From an uncultured Sphingomonadaceae bacterium (GTDB taxonomy: Bacteria; Pseudomonadota; Alphaproteobacteria; Sphingomonadales; Sphingomonadaceae): 64,000 nt of DNA. Below the pieces are notes generated by a model. The model worked only from the letters and a program-made list of their open reading frames with translations. It ran no database searches and was not told the DNA's origin. Below are positions 9,783 through 17,403 of the stretch, piece by piece. How positions within the stretch are numbered: the first letter of the stretch is position 1; every line of letters begins with the position of its first letter. The position numbers and the translations under genes are program-made. The DNA is taken from NCBI GenBank assembly GCA_903871605.1, contig CAIQHF010000029.1, positions 1-64,000 of the forward strand. The letters run 5' to 3'.

Positions 9783-11879
9783 GTGCCGACCGCCATGAAC
9801 CGACGGGGCGCGATAGCGCGCCTGATGGGCGGCGCCGCCATCGTAACGGCCGCCGCGACCATGCCGAACCGGCTGCTCGCCGACACCGGAAACGGCGCGC
9901 GGCTGTCGGACGGGATTCTGACGATCGACTATGATTCCGCGATGCATTCACGGCTGTCGAAGGGTGCGGTCGTGCTCACCGCGATGGACGCCGCCGACGC
10001 GATCCGCCTCGACGACGGTCGCGTCGTCGAACGCTTCCTGCTGCTCGACCAGCAGGAGCAGCCTGTCTCCGACGCGCATGGCAGCGGCCGCCGCCATATG
10101 CTGCGCGGCGCGGCCGAGGGGCAGATCGAAAAGCAGCTGACCGTCACCTTCCTCGATCGCTATCCGGGCCTCGCACTGATCGAGACGCGCTACCGCAACC
10201 TCGGCGCCGCGCCGCTCGCGATCGCCGGCTGGCATTCCGCGGCGCATGACCTGCTCGCCCACCCCGACGGCGCGTGGAGCTTCGCGGGCGCTTCCTATCC
10301 GGATCGGCGCGACTGGGTGCAGCCGGTCGCGCCCGGCTTCCAGCAGCGCAATTTCATGGGGATGAACGGATCGGACTATGGCGGCGGCACACCGGTCGCG
10401 GTGGTGTGGCGGCGCGATGCAGGGCTCGCGATCGGCCATGTCGAAACGGTGCCGAAGCTCGTCGCCTTCCCCATCGCCGCACAGCCGACGGGCACGCGCA
10501 TCGCCATGACCGGCGACGCCGCCGGGCTGCTCGCGCCCGGCGCGACGCTGACGCTGCCGACCGCCGTGGTGATGGTGCACGACGGCGATCATTTTGCCCC
10601 GCTCGATACCTATCGCCGCCTCATGGCCGAGCGCGGGCTCGCCGCCCCCGCGATCCCCGAGGCCAGCTACGCGCCGATCTGGTGCGCCTGGGGCTATGAG
10701 CGCAATTTCACCACGCAGCAGATCGTCGCGACGCTGCCCAAGGCCAAGTCGCTGGGGCTCGAATGGGCGGTGCTCGACGACGGCTGGCAGACGTCGGAGG
10801 GCGACTGGAAGGTCGATCGCACCAAATTCCCCCGCGGCGACGCCGACATGAAAGCGTTTGCGGACCACATCAAGGCGGCCGGCATGAAGCCCCGCCTGTG
10901 GCTCTCGCCGCTCGCCGTCGATCCGGGCACCGACCTGCTGCGCGACCATCCCGACATGCTGCTGCTCGATCGCGACGGCGCGGCGCAGAACATCAGCTGG
11001 TGGAACAGCTTCACGCTGTGCCCGGCCTATCGGCCGACGGTCGATTTCTTCCGTGGCCAGATCCGCCGGATCATCGGCGATTGGGGCTATGAGGGGCTCA
11101 AGCTCGACGGACAGCACCTCAACGGCGTCGCGCCCTGCTACAACCCCGCGCACAAGCATGCGCGGCCCGAGGAATCCTACGAGAAGCTGCAGGATTTCTG
11201 GAAGGCGCTGTACGACGAGGCGATCGCGATCAATCCGCAGGCGGTGATCGAGATTTGCCCGTGCGGCGACAGCTTCGCCTTCCACAACATCCCGGCGATG
11301 AACAACACGCCCGCGTCCGACCCTGAATCCTCCTGGCAGGTCCGCTCGAAGGGCAAGACGTTCAAGGCGCTGATGGGGCCGTCCGCGCCCTTCTCGGGCG
11401 ACCATGTCGAGCTCAGCGACCGGCACGACGACTTCGCCTCGAGCTACGGCGTCGGCGCGATCCTCTCGACCAAATTCACCTGGCCGAGGGATAGCGATCA
11501 CCCGACCGACAAGCTGCCCCCCGGCGGCTTCGTGCTGACGCCCGAACGCGAGACGCTATGGCGCAGATGGATCGCGCTCTACCGCGAGCAGATGCTGCCC
11601 AAGGGCGCGTACCTCGGCCATCTCTACGACATCGGCTTCGACAAGCCCGAGGCGCACGCCATCGCCAAGGACGGTCGCCTCCACTACGCCTTCTTCGCCG
11701 ATCAATGGCAGGCGCCAGTGACGCTGCGCGGCCTCGAACGCCGCCGCTACCGGCTGACCGATGGCTTCACCGGCCGCGACCTCGGGACCGCAAGCGGCCC
11801 CTCCGCGACGATTGCGGCGCGCTTCACGCATTTCCTGCTCGTCGAGGCTACCCCCATCGAAGGATCCGCCGCCGCATGA
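9783..11879 (+). CDS. Exported GH36-type alpha-galactosidase
   Basis: Glycoside hydrolase family 36-like enzyme releasing terminal alpha-linked galactose (or N-acetylgalactosamine) by a retaining mechanism. Barrel motifs are EWAVLDDGWQTSEGDW, the likely nucleophile Asp442 in LKLDGQHL and the likely acid/base Asp546 in ELSDRHDDF. The N-terminus (MNRRGAIARLMGGAAIV) has a twin-arginine-like signal, which suggests a periplasmic location. A GTG at 9783 is preferred because GGGAGGA lies 8 bp upstream; an ATG at 9795 is the alternative. The product is 698 aa, near the usual 700-730 for the family. The stop overlaps the next gene by 4 bp. Confidence 0.86.
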   Translation: MPTAMNRRGAIARLMGGAAIVTAAATMPNRLLADTGNGARLSDGILTIDYDSAMHSRLSKGAVVLTAMDAADAIRLDDGRVVERFLLLDQQEQPVSDAHGSGRRHMLRGAAEGQIEKQLTVTFLDRYPGLALIETRYRNLGAAPLAIAGWHSAAHDLLAHPDGAWSFAGASYPDRRDWVQPVAPGFQQRNFMGMNGSDYGGGTPVAVVWRRDAGLAIGHVETVPKLVAFPIAAQPTGTRIAMTGDAAGLLAPGATLTLPTAVVMVHDGDHFAPLDTYRRLMAERGLAAPAIPEASYAPIWCAWGYERNFTTQQIVATLPKAKSLGLEWAVLDDGWQTSEGDWKVDRTKFPRGDADMKAFADHIKAAGMKPRLWLSPLAVDPGTDLLRDHPDMLLLDRDGAAQNISWWNSFTLCPAYRPTVDFFRGQIRRIIGDWGYEGLKLDGQHLNGVAPCYNPAHKHARPEESYEKLQDFWKALYDEAIAINPQAVIEICPCGDSFAFHNIPAMNNTPASDPESSWQVRSKGKTFKALMGPSAPFSGDHVELSDRHDDFASSYGVGAILSTKFTWPRDSDHPTDKLPPGGFVLTPERETLWRRWIALYREQMLPKGAYLGHLYDIGFDKPEAHAIAKDGRLHYAFFADQWQAPVTLRGLERRRYRLTDGFTGRDLGTASGPSATIAARFTHFLLVEATPIEGSAAA

Positions 11880-12805
11880 CCGCGACCGCCTCCCCTGCCG
11901 GCCGCGTCTGGCTGTTCAACGCCCTCGCGACCGTCCTGCTGTGGGGGGTATGGGGCGCCTTTTCGGGGCTGTCGCCCGCGCACGGCTTCCCCGAGACCTT
12001 GGTCTATTGCGTCTGGGCGCTGACGATGATCCCGCCCGCGATCGTGATATTGTCGCAGGCGGGCTGGAAGCTCGATCGCAGTCCCCGTGCGATCGCCTAT
12101 GGCGCCGCCGTCGGGCTGCTCGGCGCGGGCGGGCAGATGGTGTTGTTCTACGCGGTCACGCGCGGCCCGGCCTATCTGATCTTCCCGATCATCTCGCTGT
12201 CGCCGGTGGTGACGATCGCTTTGTCCTTCCTGTTCATGGGCGAGCGCACCGGCCGGCTCGGCGCGCTCGGCATCATGTTGGCGCTGCTGGCGCTGCCGAC
12301 CTTCGACTTCGCGCCGGGCGGCGGCGGCGCGGGCGGCGGCGCTGCCTGGCTGATCCCGGCGCTGGTGGTGATGGGCTGCTGGGGCGTGCAGGCCTATTTC
12401 ATGAAATCGGCCAACCACATCATGTCCGCCGAAAGCATCTTCTTCTACATGATGCTGACCGGGCTGCTGCTGATCCCGATCGCCTATGCGATGACCGACT
12501 TCAGCAGGCCGATCAACCTCGGCGCCGACGGTCCATGGCTGGCCGCGGGAATCCAGTTGCTCAACGCGATCGGCGCGCTGACGCTGGTCTTCGCCTTCCG
12601 CTACGGCAAGGCGATCATCGTCGCCCCGCTCGCCAATGCCGGCGCGCCGCTGGCGACCGCGCTGATCTCGCTTGCGGTGCTCGGCGTCGTACCGGGCAGT
12701 CTCAAGATCGTCGGCATCGTGCTCGCGCTGACCGCCTCACTGCTGCTCGCGATCGAGCCTGACGCCGCCGATGACGTGATCGAGGGTCAGGCACAGACCG
12801 TATAG
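11876..12805 (+). CDS. EamA/DMT-family inner-membrane transporter
   Basis: A 309-aa drug/metabolite-transporter superfamily protein with about ten hydrophobic helices in two EamA-like halves (for example FNALATVLLWGVWGAF and GLLGAGGQMVLFYAV at the N-terminal half). It overlaps the alpha-galactosidase stop by 4 bp (ATGA), so the two are coupled. In this locus it is the only inner-membrane carrier, so it probably moves the released sugar into the cytoplasm. DMT proteins are more often exporters, so the direction is inference from context. Confidence 0.85.
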   Translation: MTATASPAGRVWLFNALATVLLWGVWGAFSGLSPAHGFPETLVYCVWALTMIPPAIVILSQAGWKLDRSPRAIAYGAAVGLLGAGGQMVLFYAVTRGPAYLIFPIISLSPVVTIALSFLFMGERTGRLGALGIMLALLALPTFDFAPGGGGAGGGAAWLIPALVVMGCWGVQAYFMKSANHIMSAESIFFYMMLTGLLLIPIAYAMTDFSRPINLGADGPWLAAGIQLLNAIGALTLVFAFRYGKAIIVAPLANAGAPLATALISLAVLGVVPGSLKIVGIVLALTASLLLAIEPDAADDVIEGQAQTV

Positions 12806-12840
12806 TTTCCTTTGGTTTCGTTTTGTTGCTTCGCGTCGTT
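12806..12840 (+). promoter_or_regulatory. AgaR-like operator upstream of gatZ/kbaZ
   Basis: Contains TTTCCTTTGG, TTTCGTTTTG and TTGCTTCGCG in direct repeat with a 10-bp period, followed by CGTTTCGTTCG. This is the clearest of the three TTTCRTTT-like sites in the locus. It lies 40-70 bp before the TTG start of the GatZ/KbaZ gene. Confidence 0.6.
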
Positions 12841-12875
12841 TCGTTCGTTAGGGAGCGGGCAGGAAGGAAAGCCGC

Positions 12876-14159
12876 TTGCAACTGATTCGCAGCTTGATCG
12901 AGCGCCACAAGCATGGCGAGCGAGTGGGTGTCGCCGCGGTCTGTTCCGCGCATCCATTGGTGATCGAGGCGACCTTCCGCCACGCGATCCGGCGCGGCCA
13001 GGACGTCGTGCTGATCGAGGCGACCTCGAACCAGGTCAATCAGGACGGCGGCTACACGGGGATGGTGCCGGCGGCGTTCCGCGACTTCGTCCATGCCATC
13101 GCTGCACGGTGCGGCTATCCCGTCGAGCGCCTCGTGCTGGGGGGCGACCATCTCGGCCCCAATGCATGGACCGCGCTTGCCGCCGCGGACGCGATGGACA
13201 AGGCGGCGGTCATGGTCGGCGATTATGTCCGCGCCGGTTTCCGCAAGATCCATCTCGATTGCTCGATGAGTTGCGCGGACGATCCGGTGCCGCTCGCGGA
13301 GGCGGTGATCGCCGAGCGTGCGGCTCTCCTCTGTCGCGCGGCCGAAGACGCCTATCGGGGCGATCCGGCCGAGGCGCCGGTCTATGTCATCGGCACCGAA
13401 GTTCCTGTGCCCGGCGGCGCCGCCGAGGATCTCGACATATTGACGGTCACCAGTCCCGAGGCGGCGCTGGCCACGATCGCGCTGCATCGCGCGCTGTTTG
13501 CCGCGAACGGGCTCGCCGAACCCTGGCGGCGCGTGGTCGCGACGGTGGTGCAGCCGGGAGTCGAGTTCGATCATGAGAAAGTGGTCGACTACCGCCCCGC
13601 CGCCGCGGGGACGCTCAGCGCCGCGATCGAGCCGATCGATCATATCGCCTACGAGGCGCATTCGACCGACTATCAGACGTCCGCGGCGCTGAGCGCGCTC
13701 GTGCGCGACCATTTCGCAATTCTCAAGGTCGGCCCAGGCGTCACCTTCGCGCTACGCGAAGCGCTTTGGGCGCTCGACACGATCGAAGCCGAGACGATCG
13801 AGCCCGAGCACCGCGGCCAATTGCGGCGGACCGCAATCGCCCGAATGAAGGCCGATCCGCGCCATTGGCAGCGTTATTACCACACCACCGAGGGCGCACT
13901 CGAGCGCCAGCTGCAATATAGCCTCAGCGATCGCATCCGCTATTACTGGCCCGACGCCGACATCGTCGATGCCCAGGACAGGCTGTTCCGCAATCTGCGC
14001 GCCACGCCGCCCTCGCTGCCACTGCTGAGTCAATATCTGCCCATCGCCTATGCCGCGGTGCGCGCCGGCGACGCGACGCTCGATCCGGTCGACCTTGTCA
14101 CCGCGCATATCGGCGCGACGCTCGATACCTATTATGGAGCCTGCCACCCTTATGTCTGA
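12876..14159 (+). CDS. agaZ: GatZ/KbaZ/AgaZ-family protein (tagatose-bisphosphate aldolase accessory subunit type)
   Basis: A 427-aa member of the GatZ/KbaZ family, described as the non-catalytic subunit of D-tagatose-1,6-bisphosphate aldolase. Recognisable blocks are GVAAVCSAHPLVIEA, IEATSNQVNQDGGYTGM, LGGDHLGPNAW, HLDCSMSCADD and VGPGVTFALREALWAL. The start is a TTG with AGGAAGG 10 bp upstream. No class II aldolase catalytic partner (GatY/KbaY) is in the window, so it either works with a partner elsewhere or acts by itself. It overlaps the next gene by 8 bp. The gene symbol follows from its place beside agaS-like and kinase genes. Confidence 0.88.
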   Translation: MQLIRSLIERHKHGERVGVAAVCSAHPLVIEATFRHAIRRGQDVVLIEATSNQVNQDGGYTGMVPAAFRDFVHAIAARCGYPVERLVLGGDHLGPNAWTALAAADAMDKAAVMVGDYVRAGFRKIHLDCSMSCADDPVPLAEAVIAERAALLCRAAEDAYRGDPAEAPVYVIGTEVPVPGGAAEDLDILTVTSPEAALATIALHRALFAANGLAEPWRRVVATVVQPGVEFDHEKVVDYRPAAAGTLSAAIEPIDHIAYEAHSTDYQTSAALSALVRDHFAILKVGPGVTFALREALWALDTIEAETIEPEHRGQLRRTAIARMKADPRHWQRYYHTTEGALERQLQYSLSDRIRYYWPDADIVDAQDRLFRNLRATPPSLPLLSQYLPIAYAAVRAGDATLDPVDLVTAHIGATLDTYYGACHPYV

Positions 14160-15294
14160 TACATTGTCCGTCGCCGCCGTCGACCATCGCGGCGATGAAA
14201 GCTGGACGCGCCGCGAGATATGCCAACAGCCCCAGATGCTGCGCGCAACGCAGGCGATGCTGCATGGGGAGAGCAGGAGCATCGCGGCCTTCCTGGCGCC
14301 GTTGCTCGCGCGCGACGACCTGCGCATCATCCTGACCGGCGCCGGCACCTCCGCCTTCATCGGCGACAGCCTCGCGCCATGGCTGTCTGTCGCGATGCGC
14401 CGGCGCATCGAGGCGATCGCGACCACCGATATCGTCAGCGCGCCGCACCTCCATCTGCGCGCCGATGCGCCGACGCTGCTCGTCTCGTGCGGCCGCTCGG
14501 GCAACAGCCCGGAGAGCGTCGCCGCGGTCGATCTCGTCGATGCGCTGGTCGGCTCGGCGCATCACCTCGTCGTCACCTGCAATGCGGCGGGCGAGCTCGC
14601 CCGGCGGGCGAGTGCGAACACGCATGTCGTGGTGCTGCCCGAGCCGACGCACGACCGCGCCTATGCGATGACGTCGAGCTTTACCGCGATGATGCTCGCC
14701 GTCCTCTCGATCTTCACGGGGATCACCGAGATGGACGCGCGCAGCGAAGCGATCGCGGCGGCGGTCGACGCGACGCTCGCCATCGCCGATCCGCAGATGG
14801 CGGCGTTTGCCGCACGCGGCTTCGATCGGGTCGTCTATCTCGGCAGCGGCCTGTTCAAGGGGCTTGCGCGCGAGGCGGCGCTCAAGCTGCTCGAGTTGAC
14901 CGACGGCGCGCTCGTCACCGCCTTCGATACCGCGCTCGGCTTTCGCCATGGCCCCAAGACGATCATCACCGATCGCACGCTGGTCGTCGTCTTCGTCTCG
15001 AACGATCCCCTGACGCGCCGCTATGATCTCGACATCATCACGGAACTGCGCGGCGATGGCGCGAGCGGCGCCGTGCTCGCGATTTCGGCGCAGGCGATCG
15101 ACGGCCAGGCGATCCGCGTCGCGGGGATGGACGGTGCGCAGGACGTCGACCTGCTGTTTCCGTATATCGTACCCGCGCAGCTTTTCGGACTCCACGCCTC
15201 GCGCCACCTCGGCCTTACGCCCGATTCGCCCAATGTCAGCGGCACGGTGAGCCGCGTCGTGCAGGGCGTGCGCATCCACGCGATCGACGGATGA
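14152..15294 (+). CDS. agaS: SIS-domain sugar isomerase, AgaS-type galactosamine-6-phosphate deaminase/isomerase
   Basis: A 380-aa protein with two SIS domains, as in AgaS and the isomerase half of GlmS. Phosphosugar-binding motifs are LTGAGTSAFIGDS and VSCGRSGNSPES in the first domain and YLGSGLFKGLAREAALKLLE in the second. AgaS converts galactosamine-6-phosphate to tagatose-6-phosphate plus ammonia. The ATG at 14152 overlaps the gatZ-type gene by 8 bp; an in-frame ATG at 14134 would add six residues. The 4-bp overlap with the next gene supports a coupled agaZ-agaS-kinase operon. Confidence 0.9.
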   Translation: MSDTLSVAAVDHRGDESWTRREICQQPQMLRATQAMLHGESRSIAAFLAPLLARDDLRIILTGAGTSAFIGDSLAPWLSVAMRRRIEAIATTDIVSAPHLHLRADAPTLLVSCGRSGNSPESVAAVDLVDALVGSAHHLVVTCNAAGELARRASANTHVVVLPEPTHDRAYAMTSSFTAMMLAVLSIFTGITEMDARSEAIAAAVDATLAIADPQMAAFAARGFDRVVYLGSGLFKGLAREAALKLLELTDGALVTAFDTALGFRHGPKTIITDRTLVVVFVSNDPLTRRYDLDIITELRGDGASGAVLAISAQAIDGQAIRVAGMDGAQDVDLLFPYIVPAQLFGLHASRHLGLTPDSPNVSGTVSRVVQGVRIHAIDG

Positions 15295-16244
15295 GCGGCC
15301 GCCGATATTTCTTGGGCGTCGATGGCGGTGGCACCAAGACCGAATTCGTCTGTATCGACGGCGACGACAGGATCGTCGCGACCGCGGTTACCGGGACGAC
15401 CTATCATCTGCAGGTCGGGATCGAGGCTACCGTCGTGCTGATCCGCCAGGGTGTGGCGGCGATTTGCAGCGAGCTCGACATCACCACGCACGGTTTGGCA
15501 CACACCTTTCTGGGCCTGCCCGCGTTCGGCGAGGACGCGGTGATCGACCCGCTGCTCGAGCGGGCGTGCGGCGGCATCCTCGGCCACGACCGCTATGATT
15601 GCGGCAACGATATGATCTGCGGCTGGGCCGGGTCGCTCGGCTGCGAGGACGGCATCAACATCGTCGCGGGAACGGGGTCGATCGGCTATGGCGAGCGCCA
15701 GGGGCGCGCCGCGCGGGTCGGTGGCTGGGGCGAGGTGTTCGGCGACGAGGGATCGGCCTACTGGATCGCGCTCCGGGGCCTTAACGCCTTCACCCGCATG
15801 AGCGACGGCCGCGCGGCGATCGGTCCGCTCCACCAAGGCTTCCGACGCGCACTCGGCCTGTCCGCCGACATCGACATCTGCGCCATGATCATGGGCGAAC
15901 GCGCGATGCCGCGCGATGACATTGCGGGCCTCGCGCGGATCGTGTCGCAAGCCGCCGAGGAGGGCGACAACGCCGCGCTGCGGATCCTGCAGCAATCCGG
16001 CCTCGAACTTGCCGACATGGCGGGCGCGCTGCGCGGCGCCCTCGGCTACGAACGCGACCAGCCTGCGTACCTTTCCTGGTCCGGCGGTGTTCTCACCCAT
16101 CAGCGCGTAGTGCGGGAGTCGCTCCAGCGCGGATTGAGCGCTTATGGCCCCTTCACGCTGATCGAGCCGCGCCACTCGCCCGGATATGGCGCGGCGCTCT
16201 ATGCGCGCAAGCTCGCTTCGGAGCGCGAGGATTTGACCGCGTAA
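15291..16244 (+). CDS. agaK: BadF/BadG/BcrA-type ATPase, amino-sugar kinase
   Basis: A 317-aa ASKHA-fold kinase of the BadF/BadG/BcrA family, which includes N-acetylglucosamine kinases. The phosphate-binding loop is FLGVDGGGTKTEF; further family blocks are FLGLPAFGED, NIVAGTGSIGYG and GWGEVFGDEGSAYWIA. In this operon it most likely phosphorylates galactosamine or N-acetylgalactosamine before the AgaS-type step. It is the last gene of the plus-strand run and converges on the aldo/keto reductase of the next operon. The symbol is inferred from context. Confidence 0.85.
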   Translation: MSGRRYFLGVDGGGTKTEFVCIDGDDRIVATAVTGTTYHLQVGIEATVVLIRQGVAAICSELDITTHGLAHTFLGLPAFGEDAVIDPLLERACGGILGHDRYDCGNDMICGWAGSLGCEDGINIVAGTGSIGYGERQGRAARVGGWGEVFGDEGSAYWIALRGLNAFTRMSDGRAAIGPLHQGFRRALGLSADIDICAMIMGERAMPRDDIAGLARIVSQAAEEGDNAALRILQQSGLELADMAGALRGALGYERDQPAYLSWSGGVLTHQRVVRESLQRGLSAYGPFTLIEPRHSPGYGAALYARKLASEREDLTA

Positions 16245-16276
16245 CGCCCGGCAGGTCGCGATCATGATGTGCGGCG

Positions 16277-17338
16277 TCAGCGATATCCGTGGCGCCTCAG
16301 CCCGAGGTTGAGCGCGATCATCTCGTCGAGATGCGCAGCCTGGCGCATTCCGACCAGTGCCGCGGCGACGCCCGGCGCGGCCAGGCAACGCAGGACGGAT
16401 CGCGCCGCCCAGCCCCCGGCGCAGGCGTTCCGCGTGCCGCCGTCCGCTGCGCGCACCCGGCCCCATCGCAAAGCCGCGCTCACGACGATCGCGAGCCCAC
16501 AATCGCGGGCGCGTCGAAACAGGTCTGCCTGAAGCGATCGGCGCGGATCGACGGGACCGGTGTCGAGCGGCGTCTGGAGATGGCGCAGATGGTGCGCGTC
16601 GCCCGCGACGCGGCGCGCCAGTTCGACGATCCGCTCGATATCAAGCGCGGGGCACCACAAGCCGTCCCATGTCGCGATCCCGTAACCGCCGATCAGCCCG
16701 CGTACGACGGCGTCCTCGAGCAGTTCGAAGGCGTCGGCGAGCTCGCTTGCGAAGCGCGCGGCGCCGGCGGACCGCAGCCGGAGTTCGGGATTGTGGAGAT
16801 AGAGGATGTCGATCGTCTCCATGCCCAGCCGCTCCAGCGACCGTGCGAGCTGATCGCGCAGGAAGCCTGGTTCGAGGCTGTGGCGCAGCTGCCCGTCCGA
16901 TCGGTATGCAAAGCCGGCCTTGCTGCCGACGAGAACCGCATCCCGCGACAGCCCAGACTGCGCGATCGCCAATCGCACCGCCGCCCCGACGCAGCGCTCC
17001 GCCCGGCCACCGCGATAATGGCCGGCGGTATCGATGCGGTTCACGCCGTTCAGCAGGGCATGATGGATCGCGCGCGCATAGCTCGCATCGACGCGATCGC
17101 TTGCCTCGCCGCGGTGCGTGCCGATGCCGATCGCCGACGCGCCGAGTAGCCGCCCCGATCCCGAAACCCTCGTGCAGCGTCCTGCAAGCCGATCGACATA
17201 GGCGCCGCATGCCGCCGCGGTGGCGGCTCCGGTCAGCCGCGGGGATGCCGCGTGGAGCGCGAGCGCCGAGCCGAAGCGCTCGACGTCGGCCTGCTGCATA
17301 CGCTGCGCCGCGACAAGACGATCGATCCGGTCGATCAT
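16277..17338 (-). CDS. Aldo/keto reductase of the candidate RiPP operon
   Basis: A 353-aa NADPH-dependent aldo/keto reductase. The catalytic tetrad is visible: Asp and Tyr in NRIDTAGHYRGG, Lys in VGSKAGF and His in LYLHNPEL. About 90 N-terminal residues before the barrel are unlike typical members, and the C-terminus ends in LNLGLRRHGYR. The ATG at 17338 has AAGG 6 bp upstream. It lies 65 bp downstream of the HExxH-methyltransferase gene on the same strand, so it is probably co-transcribed. In that setting it may reduce a carbonyl made on the peptide or on a small partner; this is inference. Confidence 0.8.
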   Translation of the reverse strand: MIDRIDRLVAAQRMQQADVERFGSALALHAASPRLTGAATAAACGAYVDRLAGRCTRVSGSGRLLGASAIGIGTHRGEASDRVDASYARAIHHALLNGVNRIDTAGHYRGGRAERCVGAAVRLAIAQSGLSRDAVLVGSKAGFAYRSDGQLRHSLEPGFLRDQLARSLERLGMETIDILYLHNPELRLRSAGAARFASELADAFELLEDAVVRGLIGGYGIATWDGLWCPALDIERIVELARRVAGDAHHLRHLQTPLDTGPVDPRRSLQADLFRRARDCGLAIVVSAALRWGRVRAADGGTRNACAGGWAARSVLRCLAAPGVAAALVGMRQAAHLDEMIALNLGLRRHGYR

Positions 17339-17403
17339 AACGGCCTTGTCGGGTGGCGCCTTCGGCACGGACCCTGTCGTCGCTGCGGCGCGCGATCCAG
17401 CCG

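Noticed and set aside
16277-17338. Aldo/keto reductase as the last gene of the sugar operon
   Set aside because: It is on the opposite strand and converges on the sugar kinase, while it is spaced like an operon member with the HExxH-methyltransferase gene.
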